Source of the DNA: Halomonas jincaotanensis
Lineage (GTDB): Bacteria; Pseudomonadota; Gammaproteobacteria; Pseudomonadales; Halomonadaceae
Direction of reading: 5' to 3'
NCBI RefSeq assembly: GCF_018448785.1
Contig: NZ_JAHCLU010000023.1
Location: forward strand, 1 to 62,857
DNA length: 62,857 nucleotides
Part shown: positions 1-8,377 of the stretch, piece after piece
Numbering within the stretch: the stretch's first letter is position 1
Layout of the letters: each line of letters begins with the position of its first letter
The notes under the pieces: generated by a model
What the model saw: the letters and a program-made list of their open reading frames with translations, nothing else
Told to the model about the DNA's origin: nothing
Databases searched by the model: none
Position numbers and translations under genes: made by a program

Positions 1-1
1 C

Positions 2-220
2 ATTCTGGATAACGCCAGCATGCATCGTTCCCATGCCTTTGGGCGAAAGCGGCTGGAGTGGTTGAATCATCGCGTTCTTGTCATCCATTTGTCGGCCTAC
101 TCGCCGGAGCCGAACCTGATCGAAATCCTCTGGCGTCGGATCAGGTACAGCTGGCTACCACTGACCGCCTACAAGAGTTTTGCCACGCTATGCAGCGAGG
201 TGAGCCGAGTGCTCGAGCGC
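2..220 (+). mobile_element. IS630-family transposase, C-terminal fragment (runs off left edge)
   Basis: The open frame entering at base 2 encodes the end of a DDE transposase of the IS630/Tc1 type. The motif LDNASMH holds the second catalytic Asp, and SPEPNLIEILWR holds the final catalytic Glu in the usual spacing. The reading frame then runs without a stop into sequence of an unrelated outer-membrane protein at about base 220, so the usual IS630 C-terminus and right inverted repeat are missing. The element is therefore a remnant. Its N-terminal half lies outside the window. Confidence 0.75.
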
Positions 221-993
221 TTCGATGAACGCCCGGAACGGGCCGGTGGAGATTTCGGGGGCGAGTTTGCGATCGACCAGTTGTTCAGCGGCCCCATGGC
301 CTTCTTCGGTGGGGTCGAATATCAGACGCCCTGGGACCCGCTGATCTTGCAGCTCGAATACGAGGGCAACGATTACAGCAACGAGCCTCGGGACAACCCA
401 CAGATTCAAGAGACCCGCGTTAACCTGGGCGCCCGCCTAGCGGTGGCCGATAACCTCTCGCTGCACGGCGGTTGGCAGCGTGGTGATACGGCGATGGGTG
501 GCATCAGCTATGACATTGATCCGGCCGGGCTGGGTCAGGTCAAGAACGACCCTGAACCGTTGCCGATCGGTGCTGCGCCCTTCGACGATTGGGAGGCAAC
601 AAGTCAGGCATTGACGAAAACGCCGGCGTACGGGTGAACCGTATTACGCGCCGAGGAAGTGACCTGCGCAGGGGAGGCGGAGCCGGTGCACTTTCGCTCG
701 TCGGCGCAGAGTGAGGGGCGTGCCGGGCGAATCCTCAATGCCAAAGCGGATGACGAGATCGACACCTTCCGCTTCGAATGGCAGTAGCGCGGCTTGCCGC
801 TGCGCGAAAGCCTACATGACCGCGCCGCGCTGGTCGCCGCCACCGACTCGGCGGGAGCGTGCCAACATCGCCTGGCGTCCGCTCACCCGCGATGGCGGTG
901 CGCGCCTCGGCCGCCGCTACACCCTCCTGTATGGCATCACCCATGACGCGACATTGGCCGTTACTGGGAGGATTACGACAAGAGCTGGGAGTA
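221..993 (+). pseudogene. yjbH: yjbH-like exopolysaccharide/outer-membrane protein remnant
   Basis: Residues following the IS630 fragment (for example FGGVEYQTPWDPL and LEYEGNDY) resemble the beta-barrel region of YjbH, an outer-membrane protein of the YjbEFGH exopolysaccharide system. Similarity continues after base 600, but only by changing frame: GIDENAGVRVNR, then VTCAGEAEPVHFRSSAQ with a stop at 785-787, and finally a YWEDYDKSWE tail ending at about 993. The 5' part is missing and at least two frame changes and a stop are present, so the gene is dead. Insertion of the IS630 element probably removed the 5' half. The family call rests on remembered motif similarity. Confidence 0.55.
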
Positions 994-1278
994 GTAGGAA
1001 TCGTTAATGGGGGGTAGCAAACGCTGCATAACTCTCGCCGGGAGCGGCTCTTGGTCCAGAGACTTGCCCTTGGCGCCATACCAATGGCTGATCGAGGCGC
1101 AGTCGCCCTCTTACTTCCCTAATGCGGCGGATAATCCGGCAGGCAGGTATACTAATATATCTTAGGGAACAAATAACGACCACTGTGGGAATTATCTGGC
1201 CACGCGTAGCGTTTCAGCGGATAAGAATAAAATTGTTCAGTAACTCCTTAAGTCAATAAGCCGACGATGGAGAGAACA

Positions 1279-2010
1279 ATGATACAACCCTTATTGCACA
1301 AGCTAAGCAACTTCGCTGACCTCTCTGATGAAGAGAAAGCAGCGTTGAACCATGCCGCCCAGGAAAGCATTTGTTATGAAAAAGGCGAAGACATCATAGT
1401 CGAAGGTGAAAAGCCTGATTACGTTCACCTTATTGAAGAGGGATGGGCGTGCCGCTACAAGCTTCTTGATCAGGGCGACCAGCATACCATGGCATTTCTC
1501 CTTCCCGGCGATATGTGCGACATCCACATTACGATTCTTGACGAGATGGATCACTCGATCCGCGCGCTGACTCCGGTGAAGCTCGCTCGCATCCCCGCCA
1601 AGGAAATACTTAATATCCTAGATAACTTTCCTCGGCTCACGCGTGCGCTCTTCTGGTCGACACTCGTTGATGAGGCGATCCTGCGGGAATGGCTGGTAAA
1701 TGCGGGAAGCCGTACCGCGGATGCAAGGACGGCCCATGTTTTCTGTGAGCTATTGTTGCGCTCGCATGCAGCCGGGCTCACGCAGGACAATAGCTTTGAA
1801 CTTCCCTTAACCCAGGAAGCACTCGGCGAGGCGATGGGCCTGACCAACGTGCATATCAACAGAGTGGTACAGCAAATGCGCAAGGATGGTTTGTTAGCAT
1901 TTGAGAGAAAACGTTTAATTATTCTTGACTGGGAAAAGATGAAGGCATTCTCAGGATTCAGATCCAATTATCTTCATTATCAACAGCAGAATATCGAGCC
2001 GCAATGTTAA
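1279..2010 (+). CDS. Crp/Fnr-family transcriptional regulator
   Basis: A cyclic-nucleotide-binding-like beta-roll (about residues 10-120, with EKGEDIIVEGEKPDYVHLI) is followed by a C-terminal winged helix (LPLTQEALGEAMGLTNVHINRVVQQMRKDG) typical of the Crp/Fnr superfamily. No N-terminal cysteine cluster is visible, so this is unlikely to be an Fe-S FNR; it may sense a small ligand or redox state. An ATG lies at 1267, but GGAGAG just upstream of the ATG at 1279 fits better as a ribosome-binding site, so 1279 is preferred. The 285 bases upstream hold a TATACT-like -10 element at 1148-1153 but no other gene. Codon use is AT-richer than in the neighbours, suggesting separate ancestry. The target is unknown. 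Confidence 0.85.
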   Translation: MIQPLLHKLSNFADLSDEEKAALNHAAQESICYEKGEDIIVEGEKPDYVHLIEEGWACRYKLLDQGDQHTMAFLLPGDMCDIHITILDEMDHSIRALTPVKLARIPAKEILNILDNFPRLTRALFWSTLVDEAILREWLVNAGSRTADARTAHVFCELLLRSHAAGLTQDNSFELPLTQEALGEAMGLTNVHINRVVQQMRKDGLLAFERKRLIILDWEKMKAFSGFRSNYLHYQQQNIEPQC

Positions 2011-2045
2011 AACGGCCAATCTCAGCTATTTCCTGTTGCCGCCCT

Positions 2046-2192
2046 GTTTTCCTTGCTGGTGCACTGGAAACTGGCGACGCCGCCTATATCGCCAAAGCGA
2101 TGGGTGTTGTCGCCCGAGCCAAGGGCATGAGATTGCAGCGGTGTGGAGATCTAAAAGACAGCGGCGGGCAGCATGTGGATTGTCATCGTTGA
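2046..2192 (+). pseudogene. Remnant of a HigA-like 'putative addiction module antidote'
   Basis: The stretch ALETGDAAYIAKAMGVVARAKGM closely matches the conserved core of the small HTH antidote proteins of putative addiction modules. After AKGM the expected helix-turn-helix continuation is lost to a frame change, and the frame stops at 2192. There is no start codon in a sensible position and no partner toxin upstream, where the Crp/Fnr gene ends only 36 bases before. It is therefore a relic of a toxin-antitoxin pair. The span is approximate. Confidence 0.55.
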
Positions 2193-2260
2193 GTCATGGT
2201 GGGTCGCTAGAGTCTTGGCAGTGCACGGCCGAGATTCCTCCACCCGACGAGAGACCCAAA

Positions 2261-2857
2261 ATGATGATACGCGCGACCTTGCCCTTGCTTGCCGCTGGCC
2301 TGATGGCGGCTTCCACTGCCCACGCCCAGAACGTCTTCGACTACCCTCAGACCGACGATGCGCCGGCGACCTTCCACGTGGTCAACGAGATTCCCGCCGG
2401 TAGCTTCACCAAGTACGAGATCGATGCCGAGCACGGCCAGCTTATCGTCGACCGCTATGTGACGATGCCGGTGCGCTACCCGGCCAACTACGGTTCGATC
2501 ACCAGCTCGGCAGGCGGTGACGGCGACCCGCTGGATGCCCTGGTGCTGACCCGCGACCCCATCTATCCCGGCGCGGTGATCAAGGTGAAGGCCATCGGTG
2601 TGCTGCGCATGCTCGATGACGGCGAAACCGATGACAAGATCATTGCCGTGCCGGCCGATGACGTGGACCCGACCTTTGCCGAGATCGACGAGATGGACGA
2701 CCTGCCAGCCATGGAAGTGGAGCGGCTGAACGCCTTCTTCCGCGTCTACAAGGACCTACCCGACGGCGGCGACATCGAGCTTGACGGCTTTGGCGACGCC
2801 AGTAAGGCCCGCGACATCCTGTCCTCGGCCTTCGAGGCCTATCAGAGCGCCGAGTAA
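2261..2857 (+). CDS. ppa: Exported family I inorganic pyrophosphatase
   Basis: Hydrolyses pyrophosphate to phosphate. The mature part has the family I layout: a substrate Lys/Glu region (SFTKYEID), YPANYGSI, and the Asp-rich metal signature DGDPLDALVL, followed by ADDVDPTF. Unlike the cytosolic enzyme, the protein begins with a clear signal peptide (residues 1-22, ending STAHAQ), so it should act in the periplasm. ATG codons lie at 2261 and 2264; the open frame extends further upstream, but only from 2261 does the signal peptide make sense. The size (about 198 residues) fits the family. It stands alone between two toxin-antitoxin relics. Confidence 0.88.
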   Translation: MMIRATLPLLAAGLMAASTAHAQNVFDYPQTDDAPATFHVVNEIPAGSFTKYEIDAEHGQLIVDRYVTMPVRYPANYGSITSSAGGDGDPLDALVLTRDPIYPGAVIKVKAIGVLRMLDDGETDDKIIAVPADDVDPTFAEIDEMDDLPAMEVERLNAFFRVYKDLPDGGDIELDGFGDASKARDILSSAFEAYQSAE

Positions 2858-2959
2858 GGCAACCATCTTTCACTCACTCCAGCGTGAAAGTGAAAGACCG
2901 CTGGCAATGGAAGGCCTGAAAGGAAAGGGGGGAAAGCACGGCTCGCCACGCTGTGGGGG

Positions 2960-3045
2960 ATCATGGCGTTCTTGCACAAGTAGCGAGCTTTCAGGCATCG
3001 CTCCAAGCCTTCTGCCGCGCCTTCGGTGACGACTACTTGTGGCAC
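2960..3045 (-). pseudogene. RelE/ParE-type toxin, N-terminal remnant
   Basis: Immediately downstream of the ribbon-helix-helix (RHH) antitoxin and overlapping its 3' end by 13 bases, a GTG at 3045 opens a frame beginning MPQVVVTEGAAEGLERC. This matches the N-terminus of RelE/ParE-like toxins that pair with such antitoxins. After about 20 residues the similarity stops abruptly (KARYLCKNAMIP and onward is unrelated). The remaining three quarters of the toxin are missing, probably replaced by a mobile-element scar between 2870 and 2980. It is called from remembered family similarity. Confidence 0.5.
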
Positions 3046-3305
3046 TCAGGCACCGCTCTTTCGTCCTCGGTGCCCCAGATGTTCAACCAGGTGCGAGTTT
3101 CTTGGCCGGTCAGATGCCGGCCGGTTTCTTGATAGGTCGCCCCGGAGGCCAAGGCTTCCTGTTTGAGGCTCTCGCGGGCTTCCTCGCGCTCGACGTATTG
3201 CTGGATGGCCTCGAGCATGATCCAGTGGGGCGAGCGGCGGCGCTGGCTGGCGAGGTGCTGGACGCGCCCTTTTAGCGTGTCGTCGATCTTGAGGGACGTT
3301 GCCAT
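3033..3305 (-). CDS. CopG/RHH-type antitoxin (toxin partner truncated)
   Basis: A 90-residue protein starting MATSLKIDDTLKGRVQHLA, the usual beginning of the RHH antitoxins that neutralise RelE/ParE-like toxins. The beta-strand (TSLKID) and two helices (residues 9-43) form the DNA-binding part; the C-terminal tail (about residues 45-90) would wrap the toxin. The ATG at 3305 is preceded by AGGAA at 9 bases and is preferred over the upstream in-frame ATG at 3335. The toxin reading frame that overlaps the 3' end is broken, so this antitoxin is now an orphan. Confidence 0.75.
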   Translation of the reverse strand: MATSLKIDDTLKGRVQHLASQRRRSPHWIMLEAIQQYVEREEARESLKQEALASGATYQETGRHLTGQETRTWLNIWGTEDERAVPECHK

Positions 3306-3371
3306 AGTAGGCTTCCTATTACGTAGTAATACCAAGTGATGCCTTAGCTTCTCCGCTCCCGTCCGTCCAAC

Positions 3372-3533
3372 ATGCTTACCGTGATGCGCGCCTTGGGCGT
3401 TGACTTGTCGGCACCATGGCGGCCGTATCGGAGGGGCCTCGCGATCGTGGCCGGGTTCGTCCTGTTGATATGCTTGGGCTATGTTTTCGGCATCGCGTCA
3501 AAGATCGCCCTCTTTCAGGATACAGGGATCTGA
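3372..3533 (+). CDS. Possible small membrane protein, or start of a broken one
   Basis: A 53-codon frame begins MLTVMRALGVDLSAPWR and contains one strongly hydrophobic helix (residues about 23-45, GLAIVAGFVLLICLGYVFG). Its composition is like the N-terminal anchor of a larger membrane protein. No good ribosome-binding site is visible, and it ends at a TGA with no continuation that can be recognised. It could be a truncated gene or a chance frame. The rest of the gap 3306-3716 holds nothing recognisable. Confidence 0.25.
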   Translation: MLTVMRALGVDLSAPWRPYRRGLAIVAGFVLLICLGYVFGIASKIALFQDTGI

Positions 3534-3716
3534 TCCCACGCCCGCTGACGGTGCGCTTTGCCCAGGCTTTCACTGCTCAATCAGCGTCCAGGTTCCGTTA
3601 AACGTCCCCCATTCGGAACAGAACGGCCGCTGGCTTGCTTGGAGGCATGGACCCACGATCCCTCGTCTTCTACGCCACACCACGCCACTTATATTGCATG
3701 TGTATTGCATGTGGCT

Positions 3717-4865
3717 CTACGCTTCCGACTTTTCACCGTTCAAGCCGGCAATCGGGGGAAATCGGTCAGCGATGGTGCGGGCTAGCGCGGCCTGGTGGTG
3801 CACGCCGGTCTTGCTATAGATCGCCTTCAGATGGGTGCGCGCCGTGTTCAGGCTGATCCCCAGGTTTTCGGCCACGAAGCCCATCCCGCGCCCCATCGCG
3901 GCCAGCCGCGCAACCTCGGCCTCGGTCGCGGTCAGGCCGAGACCTTCGGCCAGAAGAACCGGGCCGGGCAGCGCCTTCGGTCCGACCGGATCGGTGACGA
4001 ACAGGGTCGCCGCCGCGCTAGGGTTGCCGGCTGACGCGGACGCCCCGGCCGGCGCGACCACGAGCGTATAGCTCGGCGCGCCGGAGGGGCGCGGGACAAA
4101 GAGGCAAGGCGGGCCGGCGCCGACCGACCGCGTCGCAAAGCGGGCTACGGTTGCGTGCAGCTGGGCCTTCACGTCGTGGTCGACAAGCCGGAGTCGTTTG
4201 CCATGTTGCGCGAGGCCGTCGGCTAAGCTGAGGATACGTTCGGCTTCAGCGTTCGTGTAGCGCAGGATCAACCCGGCAGTGACGCTCATCACGCCTACCA
4301 CAAGTTGTCCGAGGGCAGCTCGAAGGGACGTAACTTCGCGTTGCAGCTGCTCGATATGCCATGAAATGGCAAGACTCCGCGATATATGCGGCACGAGTGA
4401 CTCGATCCACCGGACGGCACTAGCATCCAGTGCGCCCCGGCTGTTTTCGTTCAAGCAGGCCAAACCGGTGATCTGCTCACTGTCGCGCGTAACCGGTCCA
4501 AACAGCCCTTCGGTCAGCGATTGCGCACGCAGAAGCGCTTGCGCTCCGGGATCGTTGTAGACCGCCCGCTCGCCGGCAGCGCCAAGGTCGGCAAGGGAAC
4601 CCAGAGGCATATACGTCAGGGCTTGAGCAAACACCGAGCGATCGATCACGCCGTATCGTAGGCAATCGTCAATGGAAGCCGGATCGAGATTTGCGCCCCA
4701 CATAATGCCTTGCCACATCTGGTCAGCGGGCAGGATGCCAAGCAACGCGGTGCTGATATCGGCGCCGCGGCGGATTGTTTCAAGCACATCGAGCCACGCC
4801 TCGGGTTCTGCCGAGGCTTCGTAGATCGTGGGTATCAGCCGGTCTATCTCGGCGCGTGCAATCAT
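3717..4865 (-). CDS. LuxR-family HTH transcriptional regulator
   Basis: A 382-residue protein with a C-terminal LuxR-type helix-turn-helix (about residues 310-370: LTATEAEVARLAAMGRG, then LNTARTHLKAIYSKTGV). The long N-terminal region (1-300) resembles the uncharacterised sensor half of stand-alone LuxR regulators and has no receiver domain, so a signal would be sensed directly or through protein contact. It is transcribed divergently from the cidA/lrgA-lrgB pair starting at 5031 and is the natural candidate regulator for it. The start at 4865 has only a weak ribosome-binding site. GC content is higher than in the flanking genes. Confidence 0.8.
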   Translation of the reverse strand: MIARAEIDRLIPTIYEASAEPEAWLDVLETIRRGADISTALLGILPADQMWQGIMWGANLDPASIDDCLRYGVIDRSVFAQALTYMPLGSLADLGAAGERAVYNDPGAQALLRAQSLTEGLFGPVTRDSEQITGLACLNENSRGALDASAVRWIESLVPHISRSLAISWHIEQLQREVTSLRAALGQLVVGVMSVTAGLILRYTNAEAERILSLADGLAQHGKRLRLVDHDVKAQLHATVARFATRSVGAGPPCLFVPRPSGAPSYTLVVAPAGASASAGNPSAAATLFVTDPVGPKALPGPVLLAEGLGLTATEAEVARLAAMGRGMGFVAENLGISLNTARTHLKAIYSKTGVHHQAALARTIADRFPPIAGLNGEKSEA

Positions 4866-5030
4866 GGGTTTCGAAGAATCGACGGTTAGAAATTAACTAT
4901 AGCGTGATTATTTTTCTCGACTCACCCGAACTGGTGAGGCGGAGGAAATTTTCTTGCGTCATCATTTCCGTGTTCCAGACGGTTTCTTCCCGGCACGCCT
5001 GGTTTCTTCAGAGAATCTGGAGGGCTGATC

Positions 5031-5390
5031 ATGCTTCCCTCTTTCGCAATTCTGGTTGCGCTGGTGATCTTCGGCGATGCCTTCGCGGCTACGATCGGCT
5101 GGCCAGTACCCGGACCGGCCTTGGGTCTTGCCGTCCTTACATCGGCCTTCGCCTGGAAGGGCAGGCCGCATCCGGACTTCGAGCGTCTCTTTGATCTGGC
5201 CGCGCCGTGGTTTCCGCTGTTCTTCGTGCCTGCAGCCGTCGGCGTCGTGGCCCATCTCGCTCTGCTCTCGGCGGCGTGGCTGCACGTCGCGGTGGCGATT
5301 TTTCTCGGCACGGCGCTGGTGCTCGTCATCACCGGCCAACTTGCGCAAGTCCTCCTGGCACTCACCGACAAGAGGAAATCTGATGCTTGA
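5031..5390 (+). CDS. CidA/LrgA-family holin-like membrane protein
   Basis: A 119-residue protein with four predicted membrane helices. The family signature WPVPGPALGLAVL lies near residue 23, and the loop AAPWFPLFFVPAAVGVV is also typical. CidA/LrgA proteins work with a LrgB/CidB partner in controlling murein hydrolase export, or more generally in export of small organic acids. The start ATG is preceded by GGAGG. It overlaps the following lrgB-like gene by 8 bases, so the two are co-translated. Either a lytic-control or a metabolite-transport role is possible. Confidence 0.85.
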   Translation: MLPSFAILVALVIFGDAFAATIGWPVPGPALGLAVLTSAFAWKGRPHPDFERLFDLAAPWFPLFFVPAAVGVVAHLALLSAAWLHVAVAIFLGTALVLVITGQLAQVLLALTDKRKSDA

Positions 5391-6084
5391 GACAGTTCTC
5401 ATTCATCCCCTCTTCGGGCTGGGGCTCACGGTGACCGCCTATCTCGCAGCGGCGGCGCTCTGGGTCCGGTTCGGGCGACCCGCGATCGGCCACCCGGTGC
5501 TTGCCGCCACCCTGCTGGTTATCGCAGTGCTGGTGGTCTCCGGTTTGCCGTATGACGTCTTCTACTCCCAAGCCGCCATTCTCCACCAGGCGCTCGGCGG
5601 CGTTATTGTGCTACTTGCGGTCCCACTCTGCCGGCAGGCGCGATTGATCCGGGACGCGTGGGCACCGTTGGGGATGACGCTGGTGGTTGGTTCGGCGGTG
5701 GCGATCAGCACGGCCCTCGCACTGCCGCTCGCCGCAGGGGCCGACTCCGCGCTCCTGGCGACGCTGGCGCCGAAATCTGCGACCGCGGCCGTCGCGGTCG
5801 AGATCGCGCAGGGCCAGGGCGGCGCGATCGGTATGACTGCCGTCATCGTCATCTCCACGGGCATCTTCGGTGCGGTATTTGGACCGTCGATCCTCGGCGC
5901 CGCCGGCGTCCGTGACCCTCGGGCAGTCGGTTTCGCCCTCGGTCTGGCGAGCCATGCCATAGGCACCGCCCGCGCCTTCCAGATCTCCGAGATCACCGGC
6001 AGCTTCGCAAGCCTCGGGATGATCCTGAATGCCATTCTGACGATCGCCTTGGTGCCGCTCTTCCTTTCCCTGCTGGGCAGCTAA
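5383..6084 (+). CDS. lrgB: LrgB/CidB-family membrane protein
   Basis: A 233-residue polytopic protein. The motif LATLAPKSATAAVAVEIAQ and the later LGLASHAIGTARAF are hallmarks of the LrgB family. The ATG at 5383 lies inside the 3' end of the cidA/lrgA-like gene and is preceded by AGAGGAAATCTG; the longer open frame upstream is only the read-through of the neighbouring frame. Together the two proteins form a membrane system controlling autolysin or organic-acid export. The divergent LuxR gene probably regulates both. Confidence 0.88.
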   Translation: MLETVLIHPLFGLGLTVTAYLAAAALWVRFGRPAIGHPVLAATLLVIAVLVVSGLPYDVFYSQAAILHQALGGVIVLLAVPLCRQARLIRDAWAPLGMTLVVGSAVAISTALALPLAAGADSALLATLAPKSATAAVAVEIAQGQGGAIGMTAVIVISTGIFGAVFGPSILGAAGVRDPRAVGFALGLASHAIGTARAFQISEITGSFASLGMILNAILTIALVPLFLSLLGS

Positions 6085-6486
6085 TCTGCCTTACTCACCA
6101 AAGCGCTTCACCATGTCGCAGAAGTACACCTAAATCACGACCGATAGCAGCCCCAACCGTCCGTCCCCCCCCTTCCTTGACACGGACGGGGCGAGCGCGC
6201 TGGTATGTCTATCATTAATGTTTGAAATTTTAAATCGTAATCAATTTACGTAAAAAATAGATGGTCACATCTGCTAGGCTGGCTTTTGCAACGCAGCGTG
6301 TACATCAATATTTTCCAATGACTTGAGTATTTACCCACGACTTGGCGCTCACTAGCAGCTTGTTTGCCACGCGGGGGGTGAACTCTGGTTGACCCTTGGG
6401 GCAAACCGAACCGTTTCGTGTCGTCGGAAACGCTGCTGATATCCGCGCTGCCAACCTGACAACGCTGCCAACTGAGGAGCCGTCGC
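6085..6486. other. Intergenic region before the osmoprotectant importer operon
   Basis: A 400-base gap with no supportable gene. The stretch 6210-6260 is notably AT-rich (runs of A and T around TTTAAATCG and ACGTAAAAAATAG) and is the most likely promoter or regulator-binding area for the importer that follows. A TTGACA-like hexamer is present near 6177 but has no -10 element at normal spacing. No clear terminator for lrgB is visible. Confidence 0.4.
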
Positions 6487-7152
6487 TTGGAACTGCTGCT
6501 ATATGCCATCGACAATATTGAGCTGCTCGGCAGCCGGACGCTGGAGCACATCGCATTGGTCGGGGTTGCCGTGGGCATCGCCACCCTGACCGGCGTGCCC
6601 ATCGGCATTGCCATCACCAAGAACGAAAATCTGGCGAAGTCCGTGCTGTATGTCGCCTCGATTATCGTCACCATTCCGTCGATCGCGCTGTTCGGCATCA
6701 TGATCCCGATACTCTCGATCTTCGGCCAGGGGATCGGTTATGTGCCGGCCGTGCTGGCGGTGCTGCTGTACTCGCAATTACCGATTATTCGTAACACCTA
6801 TACGGCGATCAACAACGTCAATCCGGCATTGCGCGAAGCGGCACGCGGGCTCGGCATGAGCTCGAACCAGCGCTTGCGCATGGTGGAAATTCCCTTGGCA
6901 GTCCCGGTCATCATGGCGGGGGTACGCACGGCCGTGGTGCTGAATATCGGGGTCATGGCGATCGCGGCGTATATCGGGGCCGGTGGTCTGGGGACTTTCA
7001 TTAGTCGCGGCATTTCCCAATCCGACCCGCGCCAGCTGATCGTCGGTTCGATCGCCGTGAGTCTGCTTGCGATCATCGTCGATTTCTCTCTGCTGGCGCT
7101 GCAGAAGCGCCTGACGCCCAAGGGCATGGAACTTGACGCTTCCGCCGACTGA
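6487..7152 (+). CDS. Osmoprotectant ABC importer, permease 1 (OsmW/YehW-like)
   Basis: A 221-residue BPD-type inner-membrane permease with about six helices. The EAA loop (ALREAARGLGMSSNQRLRMVEIPLA, near residues 115-140) contacts the ATPase. It starts with TTG at 6487, supported by GAGGAG nine bases upstream; there is no internal ATG that would keep the first helix. It is the first gene of a four-gene operon (permease, ATPase, permease, binding protein) of the OsmVWXYF/OpuC type, which imports glycine betaine or related compatible solutes. Two separate permeases imply a heterodimeric channel. Confidence 0.85.
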   Translation: MELLLYAIDNIELLGSRTLEHIALVGVAVGIATLTGVPIGIAITKNENLAKSVLYVASIIVTIPSIALFGIMIPILSIFGQGIGYVPAVLAVLLYSQLPIIRNTYTAINNVNPALREAARGLGMSSNQRLRMVEIPLAVPVIMAGVRTAVVLNIGVMAIAAYIGAGGLGTFISRGISQSDPRQLIVGSIAVSLLAIIVDFSLLALQKRLTPKGMELDASAD

Positions 7153-7201
7153 GGCGCGTCCTACGCGAACCGCTTGCGGCTCACCAGAACACAGGTTCCC
7201 T

Positions 7202-8371
7202 ATGATTCAACTCGACAATCTGACCAAAGTCTTCGAGACCCCTAAAGAGGCCGTGGTCGCTGCCGATCACATCAGCATGAACGTGCCTGACGGTGAGATC
7301 TGTATTCTGCTCGGCCCGTCGGGCTGCGGTAAAACTACCACGCTGAAGATGATCAACCGCATCATTCGCCCCACCTCGGGCAAGGTCTTCATCAATGATG
7401 AGGACACCAGCGGCATGAATACCCAGGATCTGCGTCGCAATATCGGGTATGTCATCCAGCAGATCGGCCTGTTTCCCAACATGACCATCGAGGAAAACAT
7501 CACCATCGTGCCCAAGCTGCTGGGGTGGGACAAGACCCGCTACAAGAAGCGCGCGCGTGAGATGATGGACATGATCGCCATGGATGCCGAGGCGTTTCTC
7601 AAGCGTTATCCCAGCGAGTTGTCTGGTGGACAACAGCAACGTATCGGGGTGGCTCGCGCCTTGGCCGCCGATCCGCCGGTGATGCTGATGGATGAGCCTT
7701 TCGGTGCCATCGACCCGATCAATCGCGCGGTGATTCAGGACGAGTTCCTCAAGATGCAGCAGGAACTCAAGAAGACCATCATGTTCGTCAGCCACGACAT
7801 CGATGAGGCGATCAAGATGGGCGATCGCGTCGCCGTGTTCCGTGAAGGCAAGCTGGTGCAGTACTCCACGCCGGATGACCTGCTGGCGGCGCCCAAGAAT
7901 GCGTTCATCGAGTCGTTCCTGGGCGAAGATCGCGCGCTCAAACGCTTGAACCTGGTCAAGGTGAGCGAGGTGGTGAGTACCGACATCGGCAGCGTGCATC
8001 CCGACGATACGCTGGAAACGGCGCTATCGCGCATCGACGACTTCGGGTACCAGAACTCCATCCTGATGGTGAATGACCGCCACCAACCGGCCGGCATGAT
8101 CACCCGCGCCGTTGCCCGCACCACCAAGGGTTACTGCCGTGACCATTTCCAGAGTGCGCCGCCTATCGTCAGGCTGGACGACGACCTGCGCAAGGTTGCC
8201 TCGCTGATGTTTGCCAACGACACCACCTGGCTGCCCTGTGTCGATGAGGACGGCCGCGTAAGCGGCCAGATCACCCAGCGCGCGATGACACACCATCTGG
8301 GTGCGCGCTTCCGCTCGCGACCCGAAAACAGCGCCAGCATTCGCCCCGACAGCAATGCCGTGAAGGAGTGA
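7202..8371 (+). CDS. Osmoprotectant ABC importer, ATP-binding subunit with CBS domains
   Basis: A 389-residue ATPase: Walker A GPSGCGKTT (about residues 38-46), Q-loop IQQIGLFP, signature LSGGQQQR, Walker B VMLMDEPFGAIDP and switch His in MFVSHDIDEA. After residue 260 two CBS domains follow (SVHPDDTLETAL and PPIVRLDDDLRKVA). In OpuA/OpuC-type transporters such domains sense ionic strength and gate the transporter. The ATG at 7202 is chosen because the protein then starts MIQLDNLTKVF, the normal beginning; the frame upstream has no family similarity. It follows permease 1 by 49 bases and precedes permease 2 by 6. Confidence 0.9.
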   Translation: MIQLDNLTKVFETPKEAVVAADHISMNVPDGEICILLGPSGCGKTTTLKMINRIIRPTSGKVFINDEDTSGMNTQDLRRNIGYVIQQIGLFPNMTIEENITIVPKLLGWDKTRYKKRAREMMDMIAMDAEAFLKRYPSELSGGQQQRIGVARALAADPPVMLMDEPFGAIDPINRAVIQDEFLKMQQELKKTIMFVSHDIDEAIKMGDRVAVFREGKLVQYSTPDDLLAAPKNAFIESFLGEDRALKRLNLVKVSEVVSTDIGSVHPDDTLETALSRIDDFGYQNSILMVNDRHQPAGMITRAVARTTKGYCRDHFQSAPPIVRLDDDLRKVASLMFANDTTWLPCVDEDGRVSGQITQRAMTHHLGARFRSRPENSASIRPDSNAVKE

Positions 8372-8377
8372 ACGCCG

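Noticed and set aside
6177..6210. TTGACA / TATGTC as a sigma-70 promoter
   Set aside because: The spacer is about 21 bases, too long without a MerR-type dyad.
7181..7999. A 272-codon minus-strand frame opposite the ABC ATPase
   Set aside because: Shadow of a strongly conserved ATPase.
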